A DNA stretch of 64,000 nt from NCBI RefSeq assembly GCF_030159855.1, contig NZ_BSNG01000001.1:3484539-3548538 (forward strand), in the 5' to 3' direction. Shown here in pieces: positions 17,915 through 26,874 of the stretch. The translations under genes and the position numbers were made by a program. The DNA comes from Devosia yakushimensis (lineage in GTDB: Bacteria > Pseudomonadota > Alphaproteobacteria > Rhizobiales > Devosiaceae). Positions within the stretch are counted from its first letter, which is position 1; each line of letters opens with the position of its first letter. The notes beneath the pieces were generated by a model. That model searched no databases. It was not told where the DNA came from and was given only the letters and a program-made list of their open reading frames with translations.

Positions 17915-18736
17915 CTAATATCCCAACGAAAACCGTCGAGACAGGCCAAGCCCGACCGTAAATTGGCTTTCTTCCTCGACGATCGGAGAGTCTGCAGCGC
18001 TACCAAGGAGCTGGCGATATGAGGCGCTAAGGGTGACAAAAGTGTCGGTAATGATCTCGTATTTGGCGGAGACGCTAAGGCTCGCCGACTTCGGCCCGCC
18101 TTCCGCCTGATAGGCGGCCAGCCTTCCACCTGTCGCGTTCGACTCATCCGCCGTAACGCCAAAATAGGTGTTCATGTAATCGTCGCCCGCAAAGCTCAAG
18201 GCGGGCCCACCCGTCAGGGTCAATTGCGGGGTAAGACGCCAGGAGAGGTTGGCCCCCACTGCGCCCAGGAAGTCCTCGGCACCGCCAAAGGCATATTGCA
18301 GCTTGGCGTAAAGCTCACCACTCAATCCGTCGGTCAATTCCATCTCGTAGCCGATACGGACGCCCGGTGCGTAGGTGGCATCAACATCGTTGAGACCTGC
18401 AAGCCAGTCATGGTCCCCGCTTATACGTTCGGAGACAAAATCCATGGCCGGAGATATGGAGAGGCCGCCCCGTGTTTTATTGACGTTGATCAATCCAGGG
18501 ATGGTTAGCTTTTCGACTTCAACGATCGGGGAGAAGACCACGGTATAGTCGGATGCGCCTTCATAGGCAGGCTCAACACCCACGCCCAAGCCCAATTCGA
18601 CGATGATGCCGGGCCCCTGCTTTGGCGCGACTAAATCGGGCGACGCACCGCCATAAAGATCGAAATCATTAGCGGCGACAGACGACGCTGGAAGCGCCAC
18701 CATGAATGTGGAAATCAGGACCCTGGAGGTACGCAT
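17915..18736 (-). CDS. MipA/OmpV-family outer-membrane protein
   Basis: A 273-residue protein starting MRTSRVLISTFMVALPASSVAA, a Sec signal. It continues with the MipA/OmpV beta-barrel pattern: VELGLGVGVEPAYEGASDYT near the start, alternating hydrophobic strands and glycines, and the terminal QFTVGLGLSRRFSLGY ending in an aromatic residue, as outer-membrane barrels do. It is the first gene of the four-gene efflux operon. The family has been linked to scaffolding of murein enzymes and to antibiotic responses; here it is more likely an accessory outer-membrane component of the efflux locus. Confidence 0.9.
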   Translation of the reverse strand: MRTSRVLISTFMVALPASSVAANDFDLYGGASPDLVAPKQGPGIIVELGLGVGVEPAYEGASDYTVVFSPIVEVEKLTIPGLINVNKTRGGLSISPAMDFVSERISGDHDWLAGLNDVDATYAPGVRIGYEMELTDGLSGELYAKLQYAFGGAEDFLGAVGANLSWRLTPQLTLTGGPALSFAGDDYMNTYFGVTADESNATGGRLAAYQAEGGPKSASLSVSAKYEIITDTFVTLSASYRQLLGSAADSPIVEEESQFTVGLGLSRRFSLGY

Positions 18737-18870
18737 AATTGCTCCAATAGATTGCCATCCGATGGCAATCGGGGCATTTCAGCCCCATGCTTTTGAACTT
18801 GCTGTTGCTTGAGTTGGAGAGCGTTCCGAAGCAGAGGGTTGTTGCCTCGGAACGCCCCTCGCCAAATCTG

Positions 18871-19284
18871 TCAGGTCGGGCTGCAGAAGTGACGATTGCC
18901 GTCAGACCCAAGAAACGTGCCGGTTCTCGGATCGAAAGTTCGATATCGGTCGGCACAATACCGATGCCATTCCGCGCTCCAGGGTTCGAAGGCCGATTCC
19001 GTCGGCCGCTCGGCTGCCGCCACGATGACGCCGACAACTAGACCGACGATCGGCAGCGACATCTCCGGCCTGCCTCGCCATTCTGGATAACGATCTAGCT
19101 CCCCTTGCCCGACGTCAAAGTCCGGGCCCGGAGCTACGCCGGGGGCGCCTATGCCAGGACTTGAAAGAGGGGCCGCGGCCGGAGGAAATGGAAGCGGTCC
19201 CTGCGCATAGACCTGACAAGCACTCGCGCCCAGAACGGCAATGCCCAAAGCGAATACCGGCAATTGCACACGCAGCTTTTTCAA
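18871..19284 (-). CDS. BA14K-family protein
   Basis: A 137-residue secreted or membrane-bound protein. The signal-like N terminus is LKKLRVQLPVFALGIAVLGASAC, then a Pro/Gly-rich linker, a hydrophobic span LPIVGLVVGVIVAAA and the diagnostic BA14K C terminus (YCADRYRTFDPRTGTFLG). The start is a TTG at 19282-19284 overlapping the TetR-family stop codon (TTGA), so the two genes are translationally coupled; an upstream extension would overlap TetR coding sequence. BA14K proteins are typical of Hyphomicrobiales and were first known as Brucella immunoreactive, lectin-like proteins. Confidence 0.82.
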   Translation of the reverse strand: MKKLRVQLPVFALGIAVLGASACQVYAQGPLPFPPAAAPLSSPGIGAPGVAPGPDFDVGQGELDRYPEWRGRPEMSLPIVGLVVGVIVAAAERPTESAFEPWSAEWHRYCADRYRTFDPRTGTFLGSDGNRHFCSPT

Positions 19285-19784
19285 CTGGCCTTTCCTTCGC
19301 GCGAAAAGACGATTGCGGTGACTTCTGGTACGACAGCGGCAATCGCCAGCCTTCGCGCTTCTTCGATGTCGGAGATTTTCATCTTGATAGCGATCTTGGC
19401 GGAGAGGGCGTTGATATAGTGAGCGCCGATCTCGGGAATATTGGACCATTCCCTGAGAACGATGCGCAGCACCTTGGCGGCCGCGTCAGACTGCAGCAGG
19501 CGCTCAAGGGCATCCATGGTGTTCTGGTTGGTTAGCTCGCCATCCAGGCAAAACTCTTCGATAACCTTGTCGAGCAGCTCGCGTTTTGAGGCGTAGTATC
19601 TGTAAATGACGCTTCTATTCAGGCCGAGCCGCCGGGTTACGCCAGACAGAGTGGCCTTGTCGAACTCCGTCGCGGAGAAGACCTCAAGCGCTGCCGCCGC
19701 CAATTTCTTAGGATCGCTGCGCAACCTGAAATTTGGTATCCGCCGCTCCCCCAACGCCCGGAGACCGTCAGTTAACATCTCCAT
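19281..19784 (-). CDS. TetR-family transcriptional regulator
   Basis: About 167 residues. The helix-turn-helix lies near the N terminus (FDKATLSGVTRRLGLNRSV, IYRYYASKRELLDKVIEEF) and the rest is the helical ligand-binding domain. I take the ATG at 19782-19784 as start because the longer frame overlaps the next gene and GGAG precedes this ATG. It lies about 540 bases upstream of the MipA/RND operon on the same strand with the BA14K gene between, and is the obvious candidate repressor of that efflux operon, as with AcrR-type regulators. Confidence 0.88.
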   Translation of the reverse strand: MEMLTDGLRALGERRIPNFRLRSDPKKLAAAALEVFSATEFDKATLSGVTRRLGLNRSVIYRYYASKRELLDKVIEEFCLDGELTNQNTMDALERLLQSDAAAKVLRIVLREWSNIPEIGAHYINALSAKIAIKMKISDIEEARRLAIAAVVPEVTAIVFSREGKAS

Positions 19785-19842
19785 CGCGATATCACTCCGC
19801 AGATCTTCGAGAGGGTTCGCAAACGTCGCCTGTAGGGCACGC

Positions 19843-20178
19843 CTACGCGCGCTCGAAAACGAACTGTTCGCCCTTGGGAGATGTGCCAATCACGCTATTA
19901 CCGCTTACCGACAGCGTCATGCAGGCGTCCCCTTCCGGGATACCCACGATACAGAAGGCGCCATCCCGCACAGCCCAGGTCACGTTATTGCTGAAAAGAC
20001 CCAGCTTGACCTGCCCGCTGCCGTCGGGGTTGAAAGTCATCTGCACTTCCGGCCCGTCTGGTACCTTGACACTCCAGGGCGCCCCATCAGCGAGCAGTGG
20101 CAGGTCCTGCGCTTGGACTTGCATTGTGGAAGCGCCGAACACGGCAAGCATAACCAGCAGTGCGAAATTTTTGAGCAT
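19843..20178 (-). CDS. Small secreted protein of unknown function
   Basis: A 111-residue protein with a Sec signal (LLVMLAVFGASTMQVQAQ) and a short periplasmic domain containing two cysteines in AFCIVGIPEGDACMTLSV that could form a disulfide. Alternating polar and hydrophobic residues (VQMTFNPDGSGQVKLGLF) suggest a small beta-sandwich. I cannot assign a family. It lies just upstream of the TetR gene on the same strand and may share its transcript. Confidence 0.65.
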   Translation of the reverse strand: MLKNFALLVMLAVFGASTMQVQAQDLPLLADGAPWSVKVPDGPEVQMTFNPDGSGQVKLGLFSNNVTWAVRDGAFCIVGIPEGDACMTLSVSGNSVIGTSPKGEQFVFERA

Positions 20179-20329
20179 GTCTATTCCTCATGAGCCCGTT
20201 CCAGCGACGGGCATGGAGGCTAGATAGCGCACGACTTCTCTGAGGGGTGTGGAGACATGTGCCTCCAGATTGCTGCATCCGATTGGACACATCCAGACAC
20301 AAAACTTCGGTGCTCGGGCTATTCCACGA

Positions 20330-21553
20330 TCACCATGCGGACGGGAGCGCTACAATTTGGAGCAGTCCGCCAGTTGGCCGGTTTTCAATCGTCAGCGATC
20401 CACCCAACCGCTCCACAATCTCGTTGGCTATGGTTAGCCCTAGACCAGCGCCCTTCGTGTTGCTTCGGCTGAAATCCGCGCGAAAGAAGGGCTCAAAGAC
20501 TTGAGTCAGCATATGTTCGGGAATGCCCGGACCATTATCTTCAATGCGCACGAAAACCGTTTCGCCTTGTTGCTGAAGTGAAACGGTCGCACCACCACCA
20601 TAGGTGGCTGCATTGGTGATGAGATTGCGCAGAGCCCGCCGAAGCGAAAGCGGCCCAGCATGGACCCAAGCATCTTCAAGAGTTCCTAGATCTACCGACA
20701 GATCAGCGGCGTTTAGCTCTTGCACAGTCTCTCGAACGAGCACGGCCATATCGACGCTTGTGTGATCTGCTGTTCCGCTTTCCTCACGAACCAAGCCGAT
20801 GGCACTTTCGGCGATCTTTTCAAGCTCGTCGATATCGGAAAGCCAGTCGGCCTGGTCAGCATCCGGCAGCAATTCCGCCCGCAGGCGCATTCGCGTCATT
20901 GGCGTACGCAGATCGTGACCAGCAGCGGCGACCAATCGCATCCTAGCTTGCAGCGCCGACTTTAGCCGCCCCGAAAGGCTATTGAGTGACGCCTTAACCT
21001 GCCGAGCTTCTGCAGAACCTTCCACCTTGAGATGAGGCAATTCGCCGGACGGGTCAACGGAAGCAACAGCACGTTCGATAATGCTGTAGGGCTCGGTAAC
21101 GCGGCGCGCCATAATAAGAGCAACCGATCCTACCCCGATTACCGTCACCGTCAGCCACGTTACTAGCACCAACCAGGCCGCTCCCGGCGGTGGGGGGATA
21201 TCGGGGACGTCTATGGTCGCCCACCTGCCATTGGGCAACTGGTAGGCCGCAACACGGCGTTTAGTTGTGGGGTCCTCGATAATACGAGCACCGTCGACAT
21301 GCCCTCCCCGCCAGGCTATCTCCTGTTGCAATCGTTGCGTTGGCACATCGAGGGTCAAGCCTGATGGTGGGGACACAGGCAAGGCATCGGTGTTCCCCAA
21401 GCCGACCAGAAACTCCGCCGCAGGACCAACGGATACATTCAGATCGGATCTAGTCACCACGACAAAACTAACGGCTACCGCTATCGCCAATACCGCCAAC
21501 ATGGAGGCCACGAGGATAAGCGCGATACGATTTTGCAACGACAACATCGGCAT
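20330..21553 (-). CDS. Two-component sensor histidine kinase (EnvZ-like)
   Basis: A 407-residue inner-membrane sensor. Two membrane segments (about residues 11-33 and 127-148) bracket a periplasmic sensor region of about 95 residues, followed by HAMP (about 150-200), the H-box AAAGHDLRTPMTRMRL (His213), N-box RALRNLITNAATYGG, G1 EDNGPGIPEHM and G2 GAGLGLTIANEIV. Its partner is the divergent response-regulator gene at 21789. The first membrane segment starts almost immediately, and the residues to about 35 may include the signal anchor. Confidence 0.93.
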   Translation of the reverse strand: MPMLSLQNRIALILVASMLAVLAIAVAVSFVVVTRSDLNVSVGPAAEFLVGLGNTDALPVSPPSGLTLDVPTQRLQQEIAWRGGHVDGARIIEDPTTKRRVAAYQLPNGRWATIDVPDIPPPPGAAWLVLVTWLTVTVIGVGSVALIMARRVTEPYSIIERAVASVDPSGELPHLKVEGSAEARQVKASLNSLSGRLKSALQARMRLVAAAGHDLRTPMTRMRLRAELLPDADQADWLSDIDELEKIAESAIGLVREESGTADHTSVDMAVLVRETVQELNAADLSVDLGTLEDAWVHAGPLSLRRALRNLITNAATYGGGATVSLQQQGETVFVRIEDNGPGIPEHMLTQVFEPFFRADFSRSNTKGAGLGLTIANEIVERLGGSLTIENRPTGGLLQIVALPSAW

Positions 21554-21788
21554 GGCTCCACAACGAAGCTCGGCCAGACCGAGCTTTCAGGATGCGACAG
21601 TGTTTCCTATTCCACGCCGTTAGGTCACTCAACATGCGCCGTTAAGAGTGCTGTGCCAGTCGATGGCTAACCTGCCATCAGCAATATCTAGACAAATATC
21701 TCCATCGATATCTACTTGACGGTCGTGAGGTATCGGCCAAGTACCAATTGCAATTGGCGATCGCGCGTGACCGGACGGGAAAGCTCAA

Positions 21789-22544
21789 ATGGACGACAAT
21801 CCTGCTTACATCCTGATTGTCGAGGACGATCGGCAAATTGCGACCTTGCTGGAGACATCCCTCGGCCGAGCGGGGTTCCGGACAAAGGCCGTGCACGATG
21901 GCAGGGCCATGGACAGGGTTTTCGATACTGAGAACCCTGATTTGATGCTGCTCGACGTCATGTTGCCGGGAGAAGACGGCCTTTCCATTGCCCGGCGCAT
22001 GTTTGCGCGACGTCGTTGCCCGATCATCATGCTGACAGCAATGAATGACGAAACCGATCGCGTTGTTGGATTGGAACTCGGTGCTGACGACTACATTGCC
22101 AAACCGTTCAGTTCACGGGAGCTCATTGCTCGTATCCGCGCCGTTTTGCGGCGTGCCGATCATGGCTCCACATCGGCACCACCGGAAGAAATGCGCTCTT
22201 ATCGGTTTGCGGGATGGCAATTGACCACCGTAAGCCGGCAATTAACGAGCCCGAACGGCGAGAAGGTGGAGCTGACCAGCGCTGAATTCTATCTGCTGAC
22301 AGTCTTCTGCGAACGATCTCGCGAGATCCTGTCCCGGCCGCAGTTGCTGCGGTTGACCCATAATCGCGGTGTAGCCTCGGACGATCGCAGCATCGACACT
22401 CTCGTCAGCAGAATTCGCCGCAAGATCGAACCAGACCCCGCGCAGCCACAGCTTCTTAGAACTGTGCGGCTGGGCGGATATCAGTTCACCCCCACTGTGG
22501 AGGTCGTTCCGAACGCTGATGGTCAGGACCACCTTTCGGCTTGA
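21789..22544 (+). CDS. OmpR-family response regulator
   Basis: A 251-residue cytoplasmic regulator. The receiver domain has the acidic pair VEDD at residues 11-14, the phosphoacceptor Asp56 in LMLLDVMLPG, a T-loop (IIMLTAMNDE) and Lys in DDYIAKPFS. The C-terminal winged helix carries LTSAEFYLLTVFCERSRE, RGVASDDRSIDTLVSR and TVRLGGYQF. It is divergent from the sensor kinase gene with a 235-base gap holding ATATC-rich short repeats (21687-21712) that may be binding sites. What it regulates is unknown; the efflux and envelope genes nearby are candidates. Confidence 0.93.
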   Translation: MDDNPAYILIVEDDRQIATLLETSLGRAGFRTKAVHDGRAMDRVFDTENPDLMLLDVMLPGEDGLSIARRMFARRRCPIIMLTAMNDETDRVVGLELGADDYIAKPFSSRELIARIRAVLRRADHGSTSAPPEEMRSYRFAGWQLTTVSRQLTSPNGEKVELTSAEFYLLTVFCERSREILSRPQLLRLTHNRGVASDDRSIDTLVSRIRRKIEPDPAQPQLLRTVRLGGYQFTPTVEVVPNADGQDHLSA

Positions 22545-22869
22545 AGGGCAGCAGCAAAATCCACTCGACCGCAGTGGCTGAATAGAAACAGAATCTGGGC
22601 CTCCCTGTCGCTGAGTTCGCTATTTCCGATTTCTGGATGACGCAGAAGGCTCTTATCCGGGGTCGGCGAGTACGACAAAGTCGGCATTGAACGGATAATC
22701 TCGGGCAACCGTAGTGGTACCCTGGCGCCAACAACCGGCCGGTCTCCCGGGCTTGATCATCCGTAGGGTGGAGACGGTGGCGGGACGTGGCCAGTGTGCC
22801 GTCTCAACTAACGATAGTCTGCTTTTGGGGTCCCATTGCGGACACTGCCGGAGGCTTGAGGCACGCATG
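22545..22869. other. Intergenic region, start of a scar
   Basis: No intact gene is visible in these 325 bases. A short minus-strand frame (22523-22708) contains GNSELSDREAQILFLFSHCG, which reads like protein but has no clear start or family and overlaps the response-regulator end. It is probably gene debris. Confidence 0.35.
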
Positions 22870-23223
22870 TCATAGCTGGTGGGCGTCAACGACCATAGAG
22901 CCTGCAGCAACCTGCCTTTGCCTGTACATGGCGGTTCCCGCCTTGTCGAAGATGACGGCCCGTTCAGGGGCGAAGGTCAGAGGCAGGCTCTGGCCGATGC
23001 GCAATTCGTGGTCGCCGTCGAGCACGGCGAGCCAGGAGGCGCCCGAGGGCAGGCGCAGGCTGACATTGGTTTCGTTGCCGAGGCGCTCGACCAGGCTCAC
23101 CTCGCCTGCCAGATTGCCGGAAGATTGCTCGAGCAGGTCATGCGGGCGGATGCCCAGGGTGACGGTGTCGCCCACTTTGAGGCTGGCGGGATCGGCCGGG
23201 ACCTGGGTTGGACCTCCCGCCAA
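22870..23223 (-). pseudogene. 3' fragment of a sugar ABC transporter ATP-binding gene
   Basis: About 117 residues matching only the C-terminal MalK/UgpC regulatory region: VGDTVTLGIRPHDLLEQ, VSLVERLGNETNVSLRL and LPLTFAPERAVIFDKAG. The whole nucleotide-binding domain (Walker A, signature, Walker B) is missing. The frame begins abruptly at about 23223, ten bases from an unrelated hairpin, so this is a deletion remnant. It is not the same gene as the intact ATPase at 4161; the protein sequences differ throughout. Confidence 0.8.
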
Positions 23224-23232
23224 CCCCGCCTT

Positions 23233-23260
23233 GGGGCCGCCTCATCGGCGGCCCCTTTTT
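23233..23260 (+). terminator. Rho-independent terminator-like hairpin
   Basis: GGGGCCGCC (23233-23241) pairs with GGCGGCCCC (23247-23255) around TCATC and is followed by five T residues on the plus strand. No plus-strand gene precedes it: to its left is the antisense side of the ABC fragment. It therefore looks like an orphan terminator brought in at a recombination joint. Confidence 0.65.
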
Positions 23261-23447
23261 CGAAGCCGGAAAACAATGTGTCGGCTCTGATAAACCGTTG
23301 TGATCAGGCCATCCCAACCTGGCGCCGGCTCTATGGACCTCAACGATCATGACATCGGGTTGGTTGACGCCCTTTGGACGAGTTGCAGAAGCTGGAAGTT
23401 CGTTTCGAACCTGGGCCCCGCAGCTTATGCAAATAGCAAAATACGAC

Positions 23448-23486
23448 CCTGAGGTGCTGGCGGTGCATGTACGCCAGCACCTCAGG
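23448..23486. repeat. Perfect 15-base inverted repeat
   Basis: CCTGAGGTGCTGGCG at 23448-23462 and its exact reverse complement at 23472-23486 flank a 9-base loop. A second hairpin, CACGTTCC/GGAACGTG, lies at 23543-23564. They sit in 521 gene-less bases (23224-23744) between the ABC fragment and the porin remnant. They could be operator, recombination or RNA structures; nothing in the sequence decides between these. Confidence 0.6.
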
Positions 23487-23691
23487 CAGACTGTCATTAC
23501 GACTTGGAGGTCAATGACGATCTACTGTGACCTGGCTATGTGCACGTTCCATGCAGGGAACGTGTAGATATGACGCATATGTTCAAAATGCTCGCCAGAA
23601 GGGCGAAGGGTGGCGGCTGTTTCGAACAAGTCGCCAATGCCTCTTCGCGACCCGATTCATCGTCCATATTTGCAACGTGCGAAGCGTGGCC

Positions 23692-23717
23692 AAAAGAAAA
23701 GGCCCGACAAGCGGGCC
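23692..23717 (-). terminator. Terminator of the porin gene
   Basis: Read on the minus strand, GGCCCG-CTTGT-CGGGCC (23717-23701) is followed by TTTTCTTTT (23700-23692), a classical rho-independent terminator 27 bases after the porin stop codon. Confidence 0.85.
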
Positions 23718-23744
23718 CTTCCCAATTCAAGATAGGATCGACGG

Positions 23745-24605
23745 TTAGTCGAAGGTCTTCTCGGCAGTGAACGACACCTTGTAGGCGCTTTCGGTCGTTG
23801 CTTCGCCTTTGAGGCTGGAGGTGAAACCGCCGCCGGGAGCCCACTTGAGGCCCAAGGCCCCGTAGCCAACGCCGTCCTGGTTCAACGAGCTGCGCTTGAT
23901 GCTATTGCCAAAGTAGCCGCCGACTTCGCCGGTGATTTCGACGGTTTCTGTGACTGCGGCGACCAACTGAACCGCGACCTGGACAGTGTCATAAGCGGCG
24001 GTGGTGCCAAACGCGTTGCCATGGAACCAACGACTGCCCAGGTTGATCTTGACGCCGTCAGTGATGTTGGCGCCGACCGAGCCGGCAAGACCGTACCCTT
24101 CCTTGCCGTATGCATCGACAAATTCCGCCGAAGCGGCGACGGTGAAGAAGTCGAGGCCAGCTTCCGCCGAAATTAGGGCATGGAGTTTCGAGTCGTCGAT
24201 CACTTCGTTCTGGAGATAACCAAGCGCGGCGCGGACCTTGAATTGCTCGAAGCTGCCCGTAGCACCAGCGTGAACGCCATAGAAGTCGGCCTTGCCATCA
24301 AGGACGCCACCGGCAAATCCGGTGAGGTGGGCGGTGACGGCTTCACCGGCATAGCTCACAACACCAATCACGGTGCCGGCGCTGTTAGCGCCGCTAAGCG
24401 GAGCGCCGCCGGGGCCGATACGGCCAATCGAGGTGCCCTCAAGGTTTTCCAGAGCGGCACTGACCGAGATGCCGTTGCCAAGATCTGAAACGATCTGGAT
24501 AACGTGGCCGCCAAAGCCATCTTCGTCGCCCTCGAGCAGAACGCCGTTGTCAACTTCATTGTTTGCGGCGACTCTGCGGTCATTGCGATCACTGACCGCG
24601 GAACG
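23745..24605 (-). pseudogene. Porin gene lacking its 5' part
   Basis: An open frame of 286 residues resembling the C-terminal two thirds of a rhizobial-type porin: DGFGGHVIQIVSDLGNGISV, GTVIGVVSYAGEAVTAHLTG, SFEQFKVRAALGYLQNEV and a final strand KVSFTAEKTFD ending near an aromatic residue. No start codon with a signal peptide exists. An in-frame TAG sits at 24606-24608 and the sequence before it is unrelated. The intact terminator downstream shows that this was once an expressed gene, truncated by the event that also left the ABC fragment. An internal GTG at 24371 cannot yield a functional barrel. Confidence 0.78.
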
Positions 24606-24608
24606 CTA

Positions 24609-25300
24609 AGGGCAGCCGACCTGGAGCTTATCTACGGCAAATTCATGCCTTACCGTGAATGTCCGCTATTGAGCGCCGCCTTCCAAAAGTTGACAGTAGG
24701 CTGGCGGTCCGCATCCTCCAACCTCCTAGCCGGGCTTGTCAGAGCAATCTAATCGACGGCCATCGAGTCGATTATCCTTTGTGACCGCTGTCAGCCCTGT
24801 CGTATTGGCGTAATCCCTGCCGTTGCCCACCGCTGGGACCGAACGGCGCCTTCGGCGTTCTAGTGATGCACCACCATCGGGAGTGGGTGCCGGAGAGATG
24901 GTTAACTAGAGGCGCTAAGCGTTAACAGGATGCGTCGAATGCAATGGATGCTGTCTCGATGAGAAATTTCCATCAGCTGGAGTTCGATCGAGCTGGAGCC
25001 CCCGCCCACATGGGGTGGCCCGGCCGGAGGACCCGTGGGATTTCTTTGGGGCACTATGGATATCCGGCGCTAAACTACCACCAGCTGGCGTCTGTCGCCC
25101 GTCAGGCATTTAGGCCGCGAAGCCGAGTGTGCAGGATGTGCAGGGTGTTTCCAACTCGCTCAGCCCTTTATGACGACACCCCACATAGATACCTTTTCAT
25201 TACGCGTAAGAAGTCGGAAACACCCTGCACACCTCACCCACAATGCGGTTATCCCAGTGGCAGGATCAAGCCAATCAGCCCAATAAGGCGACAAGCGCGG
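24609..25300. other. Gene-less junction between scar and replication module
   Basis: Nearly 700 bases with no supported coding sequence. It holds the 16-base inverted repeat at 25137-25231. At 24888-24901 there is a stretch that matches the attachment core at 11 of 14 positions (TGCCGGAGAGATGG). That similarity alone is not significant, but it falls where metabolic cargo changes to mobile-element genes. Confidence 0.4.
25137..25231. repeat. Inverted repeat beside the replication module
   Basis: TGTGCAGGGTGTTTCC (25137-25152) and its perfect inverse complement GGAAACACCCTGCACA (25216-25231) flank 63 bases. The left arm is preceded by a partial tandem copy (GTGTGCAGGATGTGCAGGG). It lies 70 bases beyond the end of the D5 helicase gene. 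Such repeats next to a P4-like primase/helicase are candidates for its replication origin or a control site. This is inference from position. Confidence 0.55.
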
Positions 25301-26874
25301 TCAATCATCGTCCTGTGGTAGGAGACGAAGCCCCTTCCAGTGCTTGACCTGCTTGCCGTTAACGCGCGGACGGAACTCGGTGATGCGGTGCTGGGCGGCC
25401 ACCTCGAGGTCCCGGTGGAAGTAGTTGGACGCGGAATAGACCACTGGCAGATCGCGCATCAGCACGAACTGATCATATGCCCGCCAGACGTCATCCCTTG
25501 GGGTCTTGGCCTCCGGGTCCAGTTCGCAGCACTCCCGCAGGAAGGCATTCAGAGGAGACGCAAGGTCAGCCATCTTTTCCGCGACTAGCTTGCTTTCTGC
25601 TGTGGCCGTGAATCGCCCATGCTCGTGCAGTCGCCGCCAGCCCTCGATGGACCAGTTCAGGATACCGGGTAGCTCGTCTTGAAGGGTCTTGCCCAGTGCG
25701 GGATCTTCTTGGCCGACGAATGATCGCTGCGTGGTCAAGGTGATGAGCCGGGCGATCAACGCCCCACTGACATCTGGCAATGGCGGCATCATGTTCGAGG
25801 CGATGAAGATGCGGATATCCAGCTTCCCGGTCCATGCGCCACCAATGTTCTTGCGCTCCACATCCACATCGTCCTCGCCGACAATACGCAGGATATTGCC
25901 CACGATATCTTGCCGGTCGGACTTAGCGCCGATGCGCATGTCGGCTACTGTGGCAAGGGACTTCCCGAGAGTAGCCTCCAGGCCGAAGCGCAGCCCAAGA
26001 TCCGCCAGCTTGGGGCTACAAACGCTGCGCTTCCCCACGAGACTGGTCAGCGTCTTGGTAATGACGCCCTTGCCACCTCGGGTCGGACCCAGAATCATGA
26101 AGAACTTCTGCATCGATGTATCGGGCGTCAGCAGATAGCCGAACACCTCCTGCAGCAGGTCAATCTGTTCCGGGTCATGTTCCCAAACCTCGTTGCAGAA
26201 CCGAAGCCACCGTTCTGGTGGAGACGCATCGGCGTCATAATCGTATGGCAGGCCGTTGCGCGTGAAGAACTGAGGCGTCGTTGCAGCAATTCGCCGGAAG
26301 GCAGATGCAGCAGCCCATTGCGGCAGGCCAATATCTCATCAGAAGGGTATTTTTCGCGCCCATCGTCCAGCCAGCACGGCGGCGCATAGGTGCCACGCTC
26401 GACATGGCAAATCGCGTTCAGGGCATCGACCACATTGCTGACCGACTTTGATGTTGGCGGGAAATCCCCGACCTCATGGAGAAACTTGAACACCTCCCCC
26501 CGAACCTTGTCTGCCTCTACGACTTCCTAGTGCGATCCGCGATGCACCAGCCAGTCGTTCTCATAGCGGATGAGGGTCGGGTAGACCTCTTCCCGGAAGC
26601 GCTTTGCAGACGCCATCGGTATATCCGGATCGAGCTGGCCTGTGGGTTTGCTCATCTGTCGGGCAAAGGACTCCACCTCGCGTTTGAGAGCATGCACGTT
26701 GCGCCACCCATTCTGCCTCCAGAAATCGAACAGGTCCTCGTAGGCTGGCCTATCCTTCTGCCGGAGCGCGAGCAGCGCTACCTTCTTGTCATCGGCGAAC
26801 AGACCATTGAGTTCGGTGACCGGAAGCGCCCTGAACTTCTGCACGGCTATTGTCGCGGGGTCAGTCATTCTCAT
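25301..26874 (-). pseudogene. Decayed P4/D5-type phage primase-helicase gene
   Basis: Three collinear pieces make one SF3 helicase. The N-terminal piece (26527-26874) has FFDxx-like VTELNGLFADDKKVALLAL. Translation resumes in the same frame after a TAG at 26527-26529 (GSH-stop-EVVEADKVRGEVFKFLHE), where relatives have a sense codon. A one-base shift near 26280 then moves the reading frame (ELLQ to TPQFFTRNGLPYDYD). The rest (25301-26280) has Walker A MILGPTRGGKGVITKTL, LATVADMRIGAKSDRQD and IFIASNMMPPLPD of the D5 ATPase. It would unwind the element's DNA during replication, but one stop and one frameshift make it non-functional. Its start overlaps the end of the Prim-Pol frame. Confidence 0.88.

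Noticed and set aside
24888..24926. Possible second tRNA-Ser fragment (GGAGAGATGG start)
   Set aside because: Only the first ten bases match; no cloverleaf, anticodon arm or 3' acceptor strand follows.
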